Positions 25,256 through 34,334 of a stretch of 64,000 nt of DNA are shown here, one piece after another. The DNA comes from Humimonas sp964465015 (GTDB taxonomy: Bacteria; Gemmatimonadota; Gemmatimonadetes; Palauibacterales; Palauibacteraceae), in assembly GCA_964465015.1 (NCBI GenBank), contig CAYXHP010000080.1:1-64000 (forward strand), in the 5' to 3' direction. Positions within the stretch are counted from its first letter, which is position 1. Each line of letters opens with the position of its first letter. The notes under the pieces are model-generated. The model made no database searches, had not been told where the DNA came from, and saw only the letters and a list, made by a program, of their open reading frames with translations. The translations under genes were made by a program, and so were the position numbers.

Positions 25256-28072
25256 GTGGCAGTCCCGGTCGGCGGTGAGGGGGGGCGGAAGAGGAAGGCT
25301 CGGCTCGCGGGAGTCGTCCGCGACGCCCCGGTGGCGGCGCTGGGCGCCGCGGCGCTCCTGGCGGCCGCTTCCGTCGGGCTCGCCGCGCCGGGACCCCGGG
25401 CCCGGCCCGCCCGCCCCCCCGCTCCACGCACGGCCGGCCGGACCGGGCCCCACATCGTGGCGCCTCCCGCGAGGGGAGCGACCGCGCCCGACCCGGTCCT
25501 CCGCACCACCCTCGACAACGGCATGCGGGTGGTGATCGTCCCCAACCACCTGGCCCCCGTGGTCACCACGATGCTGAACTACCAGGTGGGCTCGAACGAG
25601 GTACCGAAGGGCTTTCCGGGTCTGGCGCACGCCGAGGAGCACATGATGTTCCGGGGCAGCCCCGGGCTCTCCGCGGACCAGCTCTCGGAGATCTCGGCCG
25701 CCATCGGCGGGACCTTCGACGCCGAGACGCGAAACACGGTCACGCAGTACTTCTTCTCCACGCCCGCCGAGGACCTGGCCCTGGCCCTCCACATCGAGTC
25801 GGTCCGCATGCGCGGGGTCGACGACGACTCGGCCGATTGGGCCAAGGAGCGTGGGGCGATCGAGCAGGAGGTGGCCCAGGACAATTCCAACCCCTTCTAC
25901 AAGTTCTACGAGAAGATGCTGGGGGCTCTCTACGAGGGGACGCCGCTCGCCAACCCGGGGCTGGGGACGCGACCCTCCTTCGACAGCACCACGGCGGGCA
26001 TGCTGAAGAAGTTCTACGACGACTGGTACGCCCCCAACGACGCGGTGCTCGTGATCGTCGGAGACGTGGACCCCGACAGCGCGCTCGGAACGGTGAAGGA
26101 CCTGTTCGGCGACATTCCCTCCAAGAAGCTCCCGGCGCGTCCGGAGGTCCACCTCCGCCCGGTGCGACCGGACACGATGACGATCCCATCCGACTTTCCG
26201 TTCGGCCTCGCGGCCATCGCCGTCCGACTGCCCGGGACCAGTGATCCGGATTACGCGGCCGTGCAGGTGCTCTCGGACGTGCTCAGCAGCCAGCGGGGCA
26301 CGCTGTACGCGCTGGTGCCGAGCGGGAAGGCGCTCTTCGCCGAGTTCGCGGTGCAGGCGCAGCCGCAGGCCGGGGTGGGCATGGCGCTGGTGGGCTTCCC
26401 GAAAGGCGCCGATGCGCACGACCTGGTCGGACAGGTCCGCGAGATCCTGAAGAATGACCTGGCCAACGGCTTCCCGCCGGATCTGGTGGCGGCGGCCAAG
26501 CGCCGCGAGCTGTCGCAGGCCGAGCTGCAGAAGAACTCGGTCTCCGGGCTCGCCTCCGCCTGGTCGGACGCCGTCGCGGTCGAGGGACGCGGCTCGCCGG
26601 ACGAGGACATCCAGGCGATGCAGGCGGTCACGCCGGCCGACGTGCAGCGCGTGGCCAGGAAGTACCTGGACCTGGACCACGCGATCACCGCCATCCTGCC
26701 TCCGCAGCCGTCCGGGAAGCCCACCTCGCGCAGCACTTTCGGCGGCACCGAGTCCTTCGGCTCCAAGAACGTGGAGGCCGTACCGCTCCCCGGCTGGGCT
26801 TCCCGGTCGCTCTCGCACCTCTCCGTGCCGAAGTCGACCACCAGCCCCGTCATCGACACGCTGGCCAACGGGATCGAGCTCATCGTGCAGCCCGAGTCCG
26901 TGAGCCATACGGTCGGCGTCTACGGCCACATCCGGAGTGAGCCGGACCTGGAGGAGCCAGCCGGGCAGGAGGGCGTCTCGGGCGTGCTGGACCAGCTCTT
27001 CTCCTTCGGGACCGACAGCCTGGACCGGCTCGCCTTCCAGAAGGCACTGGACGAGATCGGGGCGGACGAGTCGGCGGGCACGGACTTCTCGCTCCAGGTC
27101 CTGACCGACCACTTCGACCGCGGGGTCCAGCTCCTGGCCGAGAACGAGCTCCATCCGGCGCTGCCGCGGCAGGCGTTCATGACCATGCAGAGGCAGCAGG
27201 CCGCCTACGTCGGCGGCGAGCTCCAGAGCCCGGACTACCTGGCCGGCCGCGCCGAGGACGAGGCCCTGTATCCGAAGGGGGACCCGGAGCTGCGGCAGGC
27301 CACGCCCGCCACGATCTCGGGGCTCACCCTCGACCAGGTGAAGAGCTACTATCGGCGCGTCTTCCGCCCCGACATGACCACCATCGTGGTGATCGGCGAG
27401 ATCGCGCCCGGGAGGGCGAGGAGCGTCATCTCGAAGTACTTCGGGGGCTGGAAGGCATCGGGCACCCCGCCGGACACGAAGCTTCCGGCCGTCCCGGCCA
27501 ACGCCGCCAGGACCGTGCACGTGCCCGACCGCAGCCGGGTGCAGGACCAGGTCAGCCTGGCCGAGACGCTGGCGATGGACCGGTTCGACCCGGACTACTA
27601 CGCCCTCGAGCTGGGGAACGAGGTCCTGGGCGGCGGCTTCTACGCCAGCAAGCTGGGGCAGGACCTGCGCGAGCAGAACGGGCTGGTCTACTTCGTGAGC
27701 TCCTCGCTGGACGCGGGGAGGACGCGGACGGTCTACTCGGTGGACTACGGCTGTGACCCGGACAACGTCTCCAGAGCCCGCACCCTGATCGTGAAGGACC
27801 TGAAGGAGATGCAGACCGCGCCGGTCGACTCGGCCCGGCTGGAGCGCGCCAAGGCGATCCTCCTGCGGCGGATTCCCCTCTCCGAGTCGAGTGTCGGCAG
27901 CATCGCCCGCGGCTGGATCTATCGCGTGGACGCCGGACTCCCGCTCGAAGAGCCCACGATCGCGGCGCGGCACTACCTCTCTCTCACGGGGAAGGACGTC
28001 GAGGCCGCCTTCGCTGCGCACGTGCGGCCGGCGGACCTCGTGCAGGTGGTCCAGGGGCCGCCGCCGCAGTAA
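25256..28072 (+). CDS. M16 family zinc metalloprotease, two-domain, exported
   Basis: 938 residues from GTG 25256, preceded by GGAGGAGG at 25243-25250. The N-terminus is basic then hydrophobic (about residues 24-42), consistent with export. The first M16 unit has the inverted zinc motif HAEEH at 125-129, with distal glutamates in IEQEVAQD near residue 203, so it should be active. The second unit (from about residue 545) has the fold but no HxxEH, as in most two-domain M16 proteins. Such proteases degrade peptides in the periplasm or outside the cell. The middle residues of HAEEH vary in the family, and the key H, E and H are present. Confidence 0.92.
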   Translation: MAVPVGGEGGRKRKARLAGVVRDAPVAALGAAALLAAASVGLAAPGPRARPARPPAPRTAGRTGPHIVAPPARGATAPDPVLRTTLDNGMRVVIVPNHLAPVVTTMLNYQVGSNEVPKGFPGLAHAEEHMMFRGSPGLSADQLSEISAAIGGTFDAETRNTVTQYFFSTPAEDLALALHIESVRMRGVDDDSADWAKERGAIEQEVAQDNSNPFYKFYEKMLGALYEGTPLANPGLGTRPSFDSTTAGMLKKFYDDWYAPNDAVLVIVGDVDPDSALGTVKDLFGDIPSKKLPARPEVHLRPVRPDTMTIPSDFPFGLAAIAVRLPGTSDPDYAAVQVLSDVLSSQRGTLYALVPSGKALFAEFAVQAQPQAGVGMALVGFPKGADAHDLVGQVREILKNDLANGFPPDLVAAAKRRELSQAELQKNSVSGLASAWSDAVAVEGRGSPDEDIQAMQAVTPADVQRVARKYLDLDHAITAILPPQPSGKPTSRSTFGGTESFGSKNVEAVPLPGWASRSLSHLSVPKSTTSPVIDTLANGIELIVQPESVSHTVGVYGHIRSEPDLEEPAGQEGVSGVLDQLFSFGTDSLDRLAFQKALDEIGADESAGTDFSLQVLTDHFDRGVQLLAENELHPALPRQAFMTMQRQQAAYVGGELQSPDYLAGRAEDEALYPKGDPELRQATPATISGLTLDQVKSYYRRVFRPDMTTIVVIGEIAPGRARSVISKYFGGWKASGTPPDTKLPAVPANAARTVHVPDRSRVQDQVSLAETLAMDRFDPDYYALELGNEVLGGGFYASKLGQDLREQNGLVYFVSSSLDAGRTRTVYSVDYGCDPDNVSRARTLIVKDLKEMQTAPVDSARLERAKAILLRRIPLSESSVGSIARGWIYRVDAGLPLEEPTIAARHYLSLTGKDVEAAFAAHVRPADLVQVVQGPPPQ

Positions 28073-28218
28073 GGGGGCGCCCGCTCCGTCCGGCGCGGGT
28101 CGGCGGCTCTTCCGTTGTCGCCGTAGCTGGCCCGCACTAGTCTGCTGGCGTCCCCGCGGACCGAGCCCACATGCGCGGCCGCGCCTGGCGCCCCCCTCGC
28201 CCCGGAGCGTCTCCCGCC

Positions 28219-28632
28219 ATGAACACACGCCGCCAGTTCCTGCTCCGCGCTCCCGTCGGCCTGGCGGGCTTGCTGGCCGCCTGCCGCGGTGCCGACCGCC
28301 TGCGCCGCAAGGTGGCGGCGGCGATGGACCGGCTCATGTCGACGGTCGACCTCCTGCTGGTCCCGTCGCTGCGCGACGAGATGCTCGTGATCTCCAACAC
28401 GACGGGCCATCCGTCGCTCACGCTGAGGACGGGGTTCGTCCAGGTCTCCAGGGCGAGGAGCGACTGGGCGCCCGATCCGGTGCATCCGCCTCCCACCTTC
28501 TCGCCGCCGCGACGGGCGCCGTACGGCGTGACGCTGATCGGCAGGCTGTTCGAGGAGGGCACGATCGCCCGCGTCGGGCTCGCCATGGAGCAGGCGGCCG
28601 GCGTGGCGGACGAGCGACCCGAGGGATTCTGA
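28219..28632 (+). pseudogene. Amidase-signature protein reduced to signal peptide plus C-terminal tail
   Basis: 137 residues. The N-terminus is a twin-arginine lipoprotein-type signal (TRRQFLLRAPVGLAGLLAAC). It runs directly into VAAAMDRLMSTVDLLLVPSL, NTTGHPSLTL and APYGVTLIGRLFEEGTIARV, which correspond to the last ~110 residues of amidase-signature hydrolases (GatA-like). The ~350-residue core with the Ser-cisSer-Lys triad is absent, so the protein cannot be an active amidase. The reading frame is intact, suggesting an in-frame deletion. It precedes a methyltransferase gene by 10 bp. Confidence 0.6.
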
Positions 28633-28642
28633 GGAGCCTCGC

Positions 28643-29254
28643 GTGAGCCTCTTCTACCGTCTCGCCTACGCACTGGGCTTCACGCCCTGGGAGAAGGCCA
28701 CGGATACGCATGGCCATCTCATCGGTCCCCTGCTGCACAGGGAGGAGGCCGGACGGGACCCTCCTTACGGCCCCGCGCTGGACCTGGGGTGCGGAGCGGG
28801 GTACTGGGCGGTGGAGCTAGCGCGGAGGGGCTGGAACGTGACCGGGATCGACGCCGTCCCGAAGGCCCTTGGCAGGGCGCGCGCGCGGGCCCGGTCGGCC
28901 GGCGTCGACGTCGACTTCGTCCGCGGGGATGTCACCAGGCTGGAGGACGCCGGAGTCGGCTCGGGCTTCCGGTTCCTGTACGATCTCGGGTGCTTCCACG
29001 GCCTCGGCGACGACGAGCGGGCCGCCATGGGCCGGGGGGTGAGTGCGGTGGCCGCCCCGGACGCCACCCTGCTGGAGCTGGTCTGGACACCGGCCCGGAG
29101 GGGTCCGCTTCCTCGCGGGGCGAGCCCGGAGGACCTCGAGACAGCATTTGCCGGCTGGAAAGTGGTGGACGAAGACCCGCTCGACGCGGCGGCGCTGCCG
29201 GGACCTCTGCGCGGCGCCGATCCGCGATGCTACCGGCTCCGCCGGGTGGAGTGA
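28643..29254 (+). CDS. Class I SAM-dependent methyltransferase
   Basis: 203 residues starting at GTG 28643, with GAGGAG overlapping the previous stop codon. SAM motif I is ALDLGCGAGYWAVELARRGW, followed by VTGIDAVPKAL and a YDLGCFHGL motif in place of the usual post-III segment. The pattern resembles small thiopurine- or tellurite-type methyltransferases (Methyltransf_25/TehB-like). The substrate is unknown. It is probably translated from the same mRNA as the amidase remnant. Confidence 0.8.
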   Translation: MSLFYRLAYALGFTPWEKATDTHGHLIGPLLHREEAGRDPPYGPALDLGCGAGYWAVELARRGWNVTGIDAVPKALGRARARARSAGVDVDFVRGDVTRLEDAGVGSGFRFLYDLGCFHGLGDDERAAMGRGVSAVAAPDATLLELVWTPARRGPLPRGASPEDLETAFAGWKVVDEDPLDAAALPGPLRGADPRCYRLRRVE

Positions 29255-29290
29255 GCGGATCGCGCGACCGACTCGACAGGGAGTGACATC

Positions 29291-30241
29291 ATGGCCGAAG
29301 CGAAGACCATCGCCGTCGTGGGCGCGACGGGCGCGCAGGGGGGAGGCCTCGCGCGGGCGATCCTCGACGATCCGGAGGGCGGGTTCCGCGTACGCGCGCT
29401 GACCCGGAAGCCCGACTCGGACAAGGCCAGGGAGCTGGCCCGCCTGGGGGCGGAAGTCGTCCAGGCGGACCTCGACGACGTCGAGAGCCTGAAGCGCGCC
29501 TTCCGGGGCGCGTACGGCGCCTATTGCGTCACCAACTACTGGGAGTACTTCTCGCCGGAGAAGGAGCTCGCGCAGGCAGCCAACATGGCCGAAGCCGCGA
29601 AAGCCGAAGGGCTGGAGCACGTGATCTGGTCCACCCTCGAGGACACGCGGAACTGGGTGCCGCTCGACGACGACCGCATGCCCACCCTCATGGGGAAATA
29701 CAAGGTTCCCCACTACGATGCGAAGGGAGAGGCGGACCACTTCTTCACGGACGCCGGCGTGCCGACGACCTTCCTCCTGACGTCCTTCTACTGGGACAAC
29801 TTCATCTACTTCGGCTCGGGCCCACAGCGCGGCCCGGACGGCAAGCTGGCCATCACCATGTGCCTGGGCGACGGCAAGCTCCCCTCCATCGCGGTCGAGG
29901 ACATCGGCAAGTGCGCCTACGGCATCTTCAAGCGGGGCGACGAGTACATCGGAAAGACGGTGGGGATCGCCGGCGGACACATCACCGGCGAGGAGTTCGC
30001 GGCCGCCCTGACGGGCGCGGTCGGCGAGGAGGTCGTCTACAACTCCGTGAGCCCGGAGGTCTACCGCGGCCTCGGCTTCCCGGGAGCCGAGGACCTGGGC
30101 AACATGTTCCAGTTCAAGCGCGACTTCAACGACTACTACTGCGGCTGCCGGAGCCTGGAGGAGAGCCGGAAGCTGAACCCGGAGCTGCTGTCCTTCGACG
30201 CGTGGCTCGACAAGTTCGGCGACCGGATACCGATCGAGTAG
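29291..30241 (+). CDS. NmrA/HSCARG-like NAD(P)-binding protein
   Basis: 316 residues. The N-terminal IAVVGATGAQGGGLARAIL is the GxxGxxG dinucleotide-binding loop of atypical SDRs, and VRALTRKPDSDKA the NADP-preferring strand-2 region. The YWEYFSPEKELAQAANMAEAAK and HVIWSTLED segments and the absence of a canonical YxxxK place it in the NmrA/HSCARG branch, which senses NADPH/NADP ratios or acts as a reductase. The partner or substrate is unknown. It stands as a single gene between the methyltransferase and a membrane-anchored protein. Confidence 0.85.
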   Translation: MAEAKTIAVVGATGAQGGGLARAILDDPEGGFRVRALTRKPDSDKARELARLGAEVVQADLDDVESLKRAFRGAYGAYCVTNYWEYFSPEKELAQAANMAEAAKAEGLEHVIWSTLEDTRNWVPLDDDRMPTLMGKYKVPHYDAKGEADHFFTDAGVPTTFLLTSFYWDNFIYFGSGPQRGPDGKLAITMCLGDGKLPSIAVEDIGKCAYGIFKRGDEYIGKTVGIAGGHITGEEFAAALTGAVGEEVVYNSVSPEVYRGLGFPGAEDLGNMFQFKRDFNDYYCGCRSLEESRKLNPELLSFDAWLDKFGDRIPIE

Positions 30242-30275
30242 CCGGCGCCACGTCACGCCGGCAGGAGGCACCCCG

Positions 30276-31055
30276 ATGTCCGACCATCCGGCCCCGCGAC
30301 GCGGAGGAGTGAGCGAGTCCCTCCGCCACGGCCTCGGCGAGCTCCTCATCGTCGTGGCGGGGGTCCTGATCGCGCTGTGGGCCAACGCCGCGTGGCAGAA
30401 CCACACCGACCGGCAGACCGAGCGTGAGCACCTGGTGGCGCTGAGGGGAGACTTCGAGGCGTCGCTCCGGCTCCTCGATTCGACCGCCGTCCTGAAGGAC
30501 CGGCAGGCGGCCGATCTCCGGCGTCTGCTCGAGGGAGGAGCTCGGAGCGGTGGAGTCGACTCCGCCGAGGCCTGGGCGCACCTCGGCCTGTGGAACATCG
30601 TCGACTTCCCGCCGCAGCTGAGCGCGCTCCGGGACCTCGAGACGTCCGGGGACATCCGACTCATTCAGGGCATCGAGCTGCGCCGCGTGCTCGCCGACAT
30701 CGATCATCTGTCCAACCAGTGGCAGGTCGAGCAGAACGACTTCTCGGCCACCCAGCAGAGGCTGATCGATCCGCACCTGGTGGAGGACCTGGACCTGGCC
30801 CACGTGCTGTCATCGGACAAGGGCGTCCCGCGCCCGATCGGACCCGACCGCACCGACTGGCGGGTGCTGGAGACCCGGGCCTGGAAGAGCCGCATCGCGT
30901 TCAAGCTTGCGCTGATCCCCTACAGCGAGGCGCCGCTCGTGACCTTCCGCGATCGGCTCACCCGGGCCATCGAGCTCATCGACCGGCGGCTCACGGAGTT
31001 GGGCCGGCCGGTGGACTCGGCCGCGCCGGGTACGGCCGCCGCGGCGGGCCCCTGA
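30276..31055 (+). CDS. Single-pass membrane protein of unknown function
   Basis: 259 residues; ATG 30276 preceded by AGGAGG. After a short basic N-terminus comes LGELLIVVAGVLIALWANAAW, one membrane helix (about residues 20-40), then a charged, mostly helical domain. The (G)E-LL-IVV-GVLIAL-N-W pattern with a following helical domain is common in Gemmatimonadota and Bacteroidota proteins annotated only as DUF6090-like or hypothetical. No catalytic motif is visible. Confidence 0.65.
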   Translation: MSDHPAPRRGGVSESLRHGLGELLIVVAGVLIALWANAAWQNHTDRQTEREHLVALRGDFEASLRLLDSTAVLKDRQAADLRRLLEGGARSGGVDSAEAWAHLGLWNIVDFPPQLSALRDLETSGDIRLIQGIELRRVLADIDHLSNQWQVEQNDFSATQQRLIDPHLVEDLDLAHVLSSDKGVPRPIGPDRTDWRVLETRAWKSRIAFKLALIPYSEAPLVTFRDRLTRAIELIDRRLTELGRPVDSAAPGTAAAAGP

Positions 31056-31128
31056 CGCGGCCGAGGCCGTCCGCGAGGCGCGCCGGAGTGGTCGCAGCCG
31101 TCGAGATCGAACCCACGCAGGAGATTCC

Positions 31129-32319
31129 ATGCCCGATGAATTGCGCCCGAGGCCCGGCACCCTGTCCGTGTGGGCCGGCGAGCCCGGACACCTGGACACC
31201 AACGCCACGCAGCCTCCCGTGGTCCACAGCGTGTCCTTCGGCTACCACGACCTGGACGAGTGGCTCCGCGTCGCGCGCGGCGAGGCGCCCGGTCACAACT
31301 ACGGGCGGAACTCCAACCCGACCGTGGCGGCCTTCGAGGAGAAGGTCCGCGAGCTGGAGGGGGCCGAGGCGGCCACCAGCGCGAGCACGGGCATGGGGAT
31401 CATCTCCAGCGCCCTGTACGCGCTGCTCTCGCCCGGCGACCGGGTCGTGTCGATCAAGGACAGCTACGGGGGCACGAACCGGCTGTTCACCGAGTTCCTG
31501 CCGCGGTTCGGGATCGAGGTGGTCCTGTGCGACACCACGGACCACGAGGCGATCGAGCGAGAAGTGGTGGCCGGATGCGAGGTGCTCTACCTGGAGAGCC
31601 CCACCAACCCGACGCTGAAGGTGGTGGACGTGGCGCGGCTGGCTGAAGCGGGGCATGCCGCCGGGGCCCTGGTCATGGTCGACAACACCTTCGCGACGCC
31701 GATCAACCAGGCGCCGCTGGCCCTGGGAGCCGACCTGGTGCTCCACAGCGCCACCAAGTTCCTGGGCGGGCACGCCGATGCGCTCGGGGGCGTGGCCTGC
31801 GGGTCCGCGGAGCTCGTGGGACGGGTCTTCCACTACCGGGAGATCCACGGGGCGTCGCTCCACCCCATGGCCGCCTACCTTCTCCTCCGCGGCATGAAGA
31901 CGCTCCACCTCAGGATCGCGCGGCAGAACCAGAGCGCCCTTCGGATCGCGAGCTACCTCGAGTCCCATCCCGGGGTGGCGCGCGTCCACTACCCGGGCCT
32001 GGAATCCTCCGAGGGCCACGATATCGCGAGACGGCAGATGCGGGGCTTCGGCGGCGTCCTCGCCTTCGAATTGAAGGAGAACACGCTCGAAGCCGCGGGA
32101 CGCGTGCTGGAGCGGCTCCGCTACGCTCGGCTGGCCGCCAACCTCGGATCGGTGGAAACCGTGGCCGGCCCGCCGGCCACCACCAGCCACTGCGAGTGCA
32201 CGGCGGAGGAGCGGGCCGCGATGGGCATCCCGGAGGGCCTCATCCGCTACTCGGTGGGGATCGAGGATGCCGAAGACCTCGTGGAGGACCTGTCGCGAGC
32301 CCTCGAGTACCTTGCCTGA
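31129..32319 (+). CDS. Cystathionine gamma-synthase/lyase-family PLP enzyme
   Basis: 396 residues, normal for the Cys/Met metabolism PLP family. Visible hallmarks are GHNYGRNSNPT (tyrosine/arginine phosphate-binding region), ATSASTGMGIIS, the D-N-T-F-A motif VDNTFATP and the PLP lysine in LHSATKFLGGHAD. Reactions in the family include cystathionine synthesis, cystathionine or methionine cleavage and O-acylhomoserine sulfhydrylation, and they cannot be told apart reliably by eye. It heads a possible run with a small membrane protein, a VOC protein and an ATP-grasp ligase. Confidence 0.9.
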   Translation: MPDELRPRPGTLSVWAGEPGHLDTNATQPPVVHSVSFGYHDLDEWLRVARGEAPGHNYGRNSNPTVAAFEEKVRELEGAEAATSASTGMGIISSALYALLSPGDRVVSIKDSYGGTNRLFTEFLPRFGIEVVLCDTTDHEAIEREVVAGCEVLYLESPTNPTLKVVDVARLAEAGHAAGALVMVDNTFATPINQAPLALGADLVLHSATKFLGGHADALGGVACGSAELVGRVFHYREIHGASLHPMAAYLLLRGMKTLHLRIARQNQSALRIASYLESHPGVARVHYPGLESSEGHDIARRQMRGFGGVLAFELKENTLEAAGRVLERLRYARLAANLGSVETVAGPPATTSHCECTAEERAAMGIPEGLIRYSVGIEDAEDLVEDLSRALEYLA

Positions 32320-32363
32320 AGACCCGGACCTCGCGACGATCACCTTCGACGGAGAGAGTCCGC

Positions 32364-32738
32364 ATGAACGAGGAGGTGAGGACGGACCTGGCGGGCTTCG
32401 CCGCCAGCCTCGTGCTGGGTGCGGCGATCTGGCTGGCCTCGCCGGTCCTCACCGGCCCGGAGGAGGCATTCGACGCCTTCGGCTACTACCTGCTGAGCCT
32501 CCTCGTGTCCGGTCTTCTGCTCGGCCTCGCGGGTCGACGCGCGCCCGGGGCCCTGTACGCGGGTCTGGTGCTGGGCCAGGGCCTCTACATTCTCTACAGG
32601 GCTATCTCCCGCCCGGCCGGGCCCCTGTGGCTGGTGGGCCTGATGAGCATCGTCTTCCTGTCGCCGGTCGCCCTCCCGGGAGTCCTGCTCGGCAAGAAGC
32701 CCGGAGGCGCGCTGCGGCGGGCGAAAGACACCCCGTGA
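32364..32738 (+). CDS. Small multi-pass membrane protein
   Basis: 124 residues; the ATG at 32364 has GGAGAGAG about 6 bp upstream. Three or four hydrophobic segments are visible (about residues 9-26, 40-56, 64-78 and 88-108), with a basic C-terminal tail. I do not recognise the family. The stop TGA overlaps the GTG start of the next gene (GTGA), indicating translational coupling. Confidence 0.65.
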   Translation: MNEEVRTDLAGFAASLVLGAAIWLASPVLTGPEEAFDAFGYYLLSLLVSGLLLGLAGRRAPGALYAGLVLGQGLYILYRAISRPAGPLWLVGLMSIVFLSPVALPGVLLGKKPGGALRRAKDTP

Positions 32739-33130
32739 GGCCCAGCATCTTCCACCTCGCCATCCCCTGCCGGGACCTCGACGAGGCCCGGGCGTTCTAC
32801 GTGGACAAGCTGGGCTGTGGGCTCGCCCGCCGTTACGCGGACCGGATCACCCTGGACTTCTTCGGCGACCAGCTGGTCTGTCACCTGGCCCCGGAGGCGA
32901 TCGATCCCGAGCCCCGCATGTATCCCCGGCACTTCGGCGTGACGTTCCTCGATGAAGCGCGCTTCATCGAAGTCGTGGCCCGGGCGCGCGCGGCCGGGGT
33001 GCCCTTCTTCGAGGAGCCGTTCGTGCGCTTCGAAGGGGAGAGGGCCGAGCACCGGACCTGCTTCCTGAGGGACCCGTCCAACAACCTGATCGAGTTCAAG
33101 CACTATGCGGACCCCGCCATGATGTACTGA
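32735..33130 (+). CDS. VOC/glyoxalase superfamily protein
   Basis: 131 residues from GTG 32735, overlapping the previous stop codon. It has two beta-alpha-beta-beta-beta units: SIFHLAIPCRDLDEARAFYV with the first metal-ligand His, a central HFGVTFLDE, and the terminal RDPSNNLIEFKHY with the final Glu ligand. The length and RDPxxNLIEFKHY ending are typical of stand-alone VOC proteins of the glyoxalase/extradiol-dioxygenase superfamily. The substrate cannot be inferred; the upstream PLP enzyme and downstream ATP-grasp enzyme hint at small-molecule chemistry. Confidence 0.82.
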   Translation: MRPSIFHLAIPCRDLDEARAFYVDKLGCGLARRYADRITLDFFGDQLVCHLAPEAIDPEPRMYPRHFGVTFLDEARFIEVVARARAAGVPFFEEPFVRFEGERAEHRTCFLRDPSNNLIEFKHYADPAMMY

Positions 33131-33145
33131 GCCGATCCCGTATCC

Positions 33146-34330
33146 ATGAGAGCCATGGTCGTGGCCGAGGGGAGCGCCGACCACCGCAAGACCCTTGCGG
33201 CGATTCGGAGCCTGGGGCGCGCGGGGATCGACGTGACGTTCGGGAGCGACAGGCCCCGGTGCCCACCGGGCCGGTCGCGCTACTGCCGGCGGAGGGTCGA
33301 GCTGCCGAGCGCGGTCGACGACCCCGCCTCCTTCGCGGAACGGCTGCTCGGGGTGCTGGCCGAGGCCCCCTACGACGTGCTCCTTCCCCTGTCCGATCAC
33401 GCGACGCTCGCCGTGGCGGCGCGAATGGACGCCCTGGAGCGGGTGGTCCGACTCCCGATCGCGCCCCGGGTGGCGCTCGGTGTCGCCTACGACAAGCTCG
33501 CGACGCTGGCCGCCGCCGTCCGCACCGGAGTGGACGTGCCGCGGAGCTGGTCTCCGGCCGACCCGGACGCCCTGACCGACCTGGCGGCGGAGCTGGAGTA
33601 TCCCTGCGTCTTCAAGCTGAGCCGCGGGACCGGTGCCGTCGGCCTTCGGATCGCCCGCGACCGGAGGGAGCTCCTGGACGCCGCCCGAGCCTGGACGCCG
33701 CGGAGCGATTCGCTGTTCGCCGGCGCGCGCCCGGTCGTCCAGGAGTACGTGCCCGGCTCGGTTCACGACGCCTGCCTCCTCTTCCGCCGGGGACGGGTGC
33801 GGGCGGCCATGACGCAGCGCCGGCTCGTGATGCACCCGCCCAAGGCCGGCGTCGGGATCCGGGTGCGGACCACCGACGAACCGGAGCTGCGCGAGCGCGC
33901 CATTGCGCTGTTGGAGTCGCTCGAGTGGCACGGTCCGGCCATGGTCGAGTTCAAGCGAGACGACCGGGACGGCCGCTACCGGCTCATGGAGATCAACGGG
34001 CGGTTCTGGGGCACGCTGGACCTGGCCATCCAGGCCGGAGTCGATTTCCCGGCCCTGGCCTGCCGCATGGCGGTCGAAGGCGACGTGGAGCCCGTGGTCG
34101 ACTACGAGGTGGGCATGGAGTACCGGTGGATCCTGCCGCACGCTGTCCTGCACGCGGCCGAGTCGGAGCGCCCGTGGCGCTCCCTGTGGGCCTGGGTTCG
34201 ACCGCGTCGCGGCCTGCGGAGCGAGATTCGCTGGACGGACCCGGCTCCGCACCTGGGAGAGCTGAGCCGCCTGGTTTCGGACCGCCAGGAGTGGCTCACG
34301 AGCCCGGCTGCGGCCGAAGGGCGCGGCTAG
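33146..34330 (+). CDS. ATP-grasp family ligase
   Basis: 394 residues. An N-terminal Rossmann-like pre-ATP-grasp domain (MRAMVVAEGSADHRKTLAAI, LPLSDHATLAVAARM) is followed by an ATP-grasp fold: YPCVFKLSRGTGAVGLRIA (ATP-binding Lys and loop), VVQEYVPGSVHDACLLF, and the metal-binding strand LMEINGRFWGTLDLAIQAGV. The EINGRFWGTL motif groups it with carboxylate-amine/thiol ligases related to carbamoyl-phosphate-synthase-like ATP-grasps, often found in peptide or surface-modification pathways. The product is unknown. It ends facing the membrane protein gene 34335-35123. Confidence 0.82.
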   Translation: MRAMVVAEGSADHRKTLAAIRSLGRAGIDVTFGSDRPRCPPGRSRYCRRRVELPSAVDDPASFAERLLGVLAEAPYDVLLPLSDHATLAVAARMDALERVVRLPIAPRVALGVAYDKLATLAAAVRTGVDVPRSWSPADPDALTDLAAELEYPCVFKLSRGTGAVGLRIARDRRELLDAARAWTPRSDSLFAGARPVVQEYVPGSVHDACLLFRRGRVRAAMTQRRLVMHPPKAGVGIRVRTTDEPELRERAIALLESLEWHGPAMVEFKRDDRDGRYRLMEINGRFWGTLDLAIQAGVDFPALACRMAVEGDVEPVVDYEVGMEYRWILPHAVLHAAESERPWRSLWAWVRPRRGLRSEIRWTDPAPHLGELSRLVSDRQEWLTSPAAAEGRG

Positions 34331-34334
34331 ACCT

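Noticed and set aside
25136..28228. 1030-codon open frame opposite the M16 protease
   Set aside because: The M16 frame has the zinc motif and a good ribosome-binding site; the antisense frame has low-complexity composition only.
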